DNA of 9,046 nt from Bacteroidales bacterium (lineage in GTDB: Bacteria > Bacteroidota > Bacteroidia > Bacteroidales > DTU049). The stretch's first letter is position 1. Every line of letters starts with the position of its first letter. The stretch covers positions 1 to 9,046 of the forward strand of contig JAGPGB010000033.1 of the NCBI GenBank assembly GCA_018056215.1. Direction: 5' to 3'. A model generated the notes under the pieces. The model was not told where the DNA came from. It saw only the letters and a program-made list of their open reading frames with translations, and made no database searches. The position numbers were made by a program, and so were the translations under genes. Shown here one piece after another: positions 6,838 through 9,046 of this stretch.

Positions 6838-7701
6838 ATGGATGATATTTATAATTGGTTTAGTAAAAACATAGATAAAACACATGTTCACGGATCTAAT
6901 ATTTTAACGAAAATAAAAAATACTAAACAAACTAAAAATGATAAAGAAGATGAATTGAATATCATAGTTTCAAAATATAAAGAATGGTTTGAGAAAAATG
7001 AGCAATTAATTGGTTATACTGATGAAATAATAGAAAAAAGAGTTAAATGGTTAAATGAATATAAAACAGCAATAAAAGATATAGATTATACTGCTCAATC
7101 AAAGTTTCATTCATCTGTATTAGAAGAATTTTTATATTATTTATTTAGAGATTTACTAAAAGACATAATGAATAGTATAAATGTTGAAAATAAAAAAGTC
7201 CAAAAAATTTCAATTGGAGGCATAAGGGCTTACAGTAATCTATATTTTGCACCCAAAGATATACAAAATTTTATGCAAACATCCAATATGAAAATCAATG
7301 TAAAAGATCAAGATTTTTCAATATATAGAAAAGTTATTATACGAGCAGACGATGAGCAAAAGACAATAAATGTACCTATTGTATCAATAGAATGTAAAAC
7401 TTATATTGATAAAACAATGTTAGAAGGTTCGATAGCTACTGCTGACAAGATAAAAAATGGAAATCCATACTGCTTATTTTTAGTTGTTACAGAAACTTAT
7501 GATGTTAGTTATGAAGTAGATCCAGCTTATTCTAGAATAGATCAAATATATGTATTCAGAAAAGCTAAAAGACGCTCTAATAATAATAATTCTATAGATT
7601 ATCTCGTTGTACAAGATTTATTTGATTTTGTAAAGGCACATTTGTTAAGAGATTGGTCCAACATCGAAAAGAAATTAAAACAAGAAGGTAAAATATTATG
7701 A
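6838..7701 (+). CDS. Bpu10I-family type II restriction endonuclease
   Basis: This 287-residue protein is probably a PD-(D/E)xK DNA endonuclease. The segment VPIVSIECKTYIDKTMLEG (179-197) followed by ATADKIKNG matches the family I know as Bpu10I-like restriction enzymes. E185 and K187 supply the ExK half of the active site, and KDQDF (156-160), a hallmark of the same family, probably supplies the acidic metal ligand (D157 or D159). The N-terminal HGSNILTKIKNTK (18-30) and FHSSVLEEFLYYLF (90-103) also fit. Residues 30-80 are charged and probably helical. Characterised Bpu10I uses two different subunits on an asymmetric site; only one R gene is visible here, which would suit a homodimer and a palindromic target. 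It is followed by its methyltransferase with ATGA overlap. The cleavage site cannot be deduced. Confidence 0.85.
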   Translation: MDDIYNWFSKNIDKTHVHGSNILTKIKNTKQTKNDKEDELNIIVSKYKEWFEKNEQLIGYTDEIIEKRVKWLNEYKTAIKDIDYTAQSKFHSSVLEEFLYYLFRDLLKDIMNSINVENKKVQKISIGGIRAYSNLYFAPKDIQNFMQTSNMKINVKDQDFSIYRKVIIRADDEQKTINVPIVSIECKTYIDKTMLEGSIATADKIKNGNPYCLFLVVTETYDVSYEVDPAYSRIDQIYVFRKAKRRSNNNNSIDYLVVQDLFDFVKAHLLRDWSNIEKKLKQEGKIL

Positions 7702-8615
7702 AAGAAGAAAAAATAAAAGATAAAAATTTAAAAGAAAAGATAAGAAATGGTACAAAAGAAGCTAATGAATCAATAAAAATTGAAGAAAATGAAGAAATAA
7801 AAAAATATCTAAATAAAATAATTGTAGGAGATGGTTTTGAAGTATTAACAAGATTACCATCTGAATCTGTAGATATTGTTATAACATCACCGCCATATAA
7901 TTTTGGTCATAGCTATAATAATGATCAAACTAATGATACTATGAAATGGGAGGAATATTTTAAAAAATTATCGGATATTTGGATAGAATGTTATAGGATT
8001 CTAAAGCCAGGTGGACGTATAATAGTTAATATTCAACCATTATTTTCTGATTATATACCCACACATCATATAATTTCTAATCAATTACAGGACATAGGTT
8101 TTTTATGGAAAGCAGAAATTTTATGGGAAAAAAATAATTATAATGCTAAATATACAGCATGGGGTAGCTGGAAATCACCATCAATGCCATATTTGAAATA
8201 TACTTGGGAGTTTATAGAAGTTTTTGATAAAAAAACACATAAAAAAATAGGTGATAAAAATAACATTGATGTTACTGAAGATGAATTTAAAGAATGGGTA
8301 TATGCAAAATGGACATTTCCTCCTGAATCAAAAATGCGAGATTTCGGACATCCAGCTATGTTCCCTGAAGAATTACCCAAACGAGCTTTAAAATTATTTT
8401 CTTATAAAGGTGATATCGTTTTAGATCCTTTCAATGGTGCTGGTACTACTTCTTTAGTTGCATGGAAACTAAAACGTAGATTTATTGGTATTGATATTTC
8501 TGATGAATATTGCAAAACTGCTCTTAGAAGAATTGAAATCATCTCATCACAACAAATTGATTTTCATGAAGATAATAATCTATATTTTCCAGCTCCTGAG
8601 ATTATTTATTTATAA
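7698..8615 (+). CDS. Beta-class amino DNA methyltransferase (N4-cytosine or N6-adenine), cognate modification enzyme
   Basis: This 305-residue SAM-dependent DNA methyltransferase should protect host DNA from the adjacent endonuclease. Catalytic motif IV, TSPPY (63-67), precedes the SAM-binding motif I, DPFNGAGTT (243-251), which is the beta-class order. ILKPGGRIIVNI (101-112), GHPAMFPEELP (217-227) and FIGIDISDEYC (262-272) are further conserved pieces. The target-recognition region probably lies between about 145 and 215. SPPY is frequent in N4-cytosine enzymes but also occurs in adenine enzymes, so I leave the base open. No PCQ motif is present, so it is not a C5-cytosine enzyme. The first 38 residues are almost all Lys, Glu, Asn and Ile and precede the usual family start (NKIIVGDGFEVL). 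The ATG overlaps the nuclease stop, implying coupled translation. Confidence 0.92.
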   Translation: MKEEKIKDKNLKEKIRNGTKEANESIKIEENEEIKKYLNKIIVGDGFEVLTRLPSESVDIVITSPPYNFGHSYNNDQTNDTMKWEEYFKKLSDIWIECYRILKPGGRIIVNIQPLFSDYIPTHHIISNQLQDIGFLWKAEILWEKNNYNAKYTAWGSWKSPSMPYLKYTWEFIEVFDKKTHKKIGDKNNIDVTEDEFKEWVYAKWTFPPESKMRDFGHPAMFPEELPKRALKLFSYKGDIVLDPFNGAGTTSLVAWKLKRRFIGIDISDEYCKTALRRIEIISSQQIDFHEDNNLYFPAPEIIYL

Positions 8616-8791
8616 TATATGTAATGTTATTATCATACATACTAGAAAAATTCTAAATTCTGAATTTTAAACAAAATTTAAATCACAATAATATTTAAAT
8701 ATAAAACATATAATGTTTATTTTGTTGGATTTTAACTTATTGAAATTTGTATTTAATTACCAATTTTACATATATGATAACAACTTACTAC

Positions 8792-8807
8792 AATAAAAAA
8801 TTTTATT
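8792..8807. repeat. AT palindrome AATAAAA-AA-TTTTATT
   Basis: Seven-base arms lie around two A bases. It is wholly A and T. It would make at best a very weak hairpin, and similar sequences arise easily by chance in this composition. Confidence 0.25.
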
Positions 8808-8852
8808 ACTACATATCTTTTCTCATAAAAGGTAAAAATTTTTTTGAGTTTT

Positions 8853-8868
8853 ATAAAAAATTTTTTAT
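8853..8868. repeat. Perfect 16-nt AT palindrome with A6/T6 tracts
   Basis: ATAAAAAA is followed directly by TTTTTTAT. With no loop it cannot form a normal RNA terminator hairpin, but A-tract/T-tract junctions bend DNA. The surrounding 8830-8890 is rich in further A and T runs upstream of the secreted-protein gene. No function is assigned. Confidence 0.3.
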
Positions 8869-8923
8869 GAATTTTAAAAAAAATAATTTAATTTTACAAT
8901 TAGAATAATAAAATAATTTAATT

Positions 8924-9046
8924 ATGTTAAAAATTAAACTTTTTCTTTTGTTTTCGATTTGTATGGGAGTATCATTATTTTCACAAATCAATGATATAGA
9001 ATGGCAAAAATGCCTTGGTGGTTATGATACTGATGCAGCTGCATAT
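8924..9046 (+). CDS. Secreted protein, N-terminal fragment (cut by window end)
   Basis: Only the first 41 codons are visible, open through the last base. Residues 1-20 form a standard Sec signal peptide: a basic start (MLKIK), a hydrophobic core (LFLLFSICMGVSLF) and a probable cleavage around Ser20-Gln21. A lipobox is not evident. The mature part starts with INDIEWQKCLGGYDTDAAAY. I recognise this WQK(S/C)LGG...D.A..Y pattern from large exported Bacteroidota proteins, where similar units recur and a type IX secretion C-terminal domain often follows. Both would lie outside the window, so surface export is inference. The ATG is the first in frame and has an A-rich leader with no Shine-Dalgarno. 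It is separated from the methyltransferase by 308 nt, so it is probably a separate transcription unit. Confidence 0.75.
   Translation, partial: MLKIKLFLLFSICMGVSLFSQINDIEWQKCLGGYDTDAAAY

Larger units (their letters stand above)
8616..8923. other. AT-rich spacer after the R-M genes, no gene seen
   Basis: I see no credible coding frame or RNA gene here. A counted line held about 15 percent G+C. The stretch contains two low-complexity palindromes (8792-8807 and 8853-8868) and a weak seven-pair hairpin (AAAATTC with GAATTTT, 8647-8668) that has no U-run, so no convincing terminator follows the methyltransferase. TTTG at 8721 with GAAATTTG at 8742 (17-nt gap) is a one-mismatch match to a Bacteroidota promoter and could serve the gene at 8924, but I give it little weight. 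Confidence 0.5.

Noticed and set aside
8138..8380. Minus-strand frame of 80 codons inside the methyltransferase
   Set aside because: It is antisense to the target-recognition region of a clear methyltransferase gene and has no promoter or family match.
7698..8615. C5-cytosine methyltransferase identity
   Set aside because: There is no PCQ motif or C5 motif order. TSPPY before DPFNGAGTT is the beta-class amino-methyltransferase layout.
8647..8668. Terminator after the methyltransferase (AAAATTC / GAATTTT hairpin)
   Set aside because: The stem is seven pairs, nearly all A-T, with an eight-base loop and no U-run afterwards. It is too weak to call.
8485..8670. Plus-strand frame of 61 codons overlapping the end of the methyltransferase
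   Set aside because: It is mostly an alternate frame of the methyltransferase C-terminus, with a low-complexity tail in the AT-rich spacer.

Overview
The window looks like chromosomal DNA from a member of the Bacteroidota with an AT-rich genome. Four things point that way. The division and cell-wall genes run mraZ-rsmH-ftsL-ftsI-murE-mraY, with no murF between murE and mraY. The FtsI-type protein carries a C-terminal PASTA-like tail, and MraY has a long extra loop. The only recognisable promoter elements are TAnnTTTG -7 boxes. Most start codons have A-rich leaders rather than a Shine-Dalgarno sequence. TGA is used as a stop, so the code is standard. I cannot name a genus from the sequence alone.

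Positions 1-6474, minus strand, hold the head of the dcw cluster, read right to left: mraZ (transcriptional regulator), rsmH (16S rRNA m4C1402 methyltransferase), ftsL (divisome scaffold), ftsI (septal peptidoglycan transpeptidase), murE (adds meso-diaminopimelate to the UDP-MurNAc peptide) and mraY (makes lipid I; its 3' end is cut off by the window edge). The genes overlap or lie within 11 nt of one another, so they almost certainly form one operon. Its likely promoter and MraZ-binding repeats sit at 6517-6552: three ten-nucleotide units of the form AAGTGG plus spacer, touching a TATATTTG -7 box.

Positions 6475-6837 are a very AT-rich divergent spacer. Its left edge holds the dcw control region. 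Its right edge holds a -7 box for the plus-strand genes, with a 15-nt inverted repeat just upstream.

Positions 6838-8615, plus strand, hold a compact two-gene restriction-modification system. A Bpu10I-family restriction endonuclease overlaps by ATGA with a beta-class amino-methyltransferase (motif order IV then I, TSPPY). There is one R gene, one M gene, and no controller gene in view. The genes look more A-rich than the dcw genes, which fits horizontal acquisition.

Positions 8616-8923 are another gene-free, AT-rich spacer with low-complexity palindromes. At 8924 a secreted protein begins: a signal peptide followed by the WQKCLGG-type start common in exported repeat proteins of Bacteroidota. 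It runs off the right edge.

I see no tRNA, rRNA, CRISPR array, transposase or integrase. The window is mostly well-known biology. The observations most worth following are the MraZ operator and the pairing of a single Bpu10I-type nuclease with a single amino-methyltransferase.
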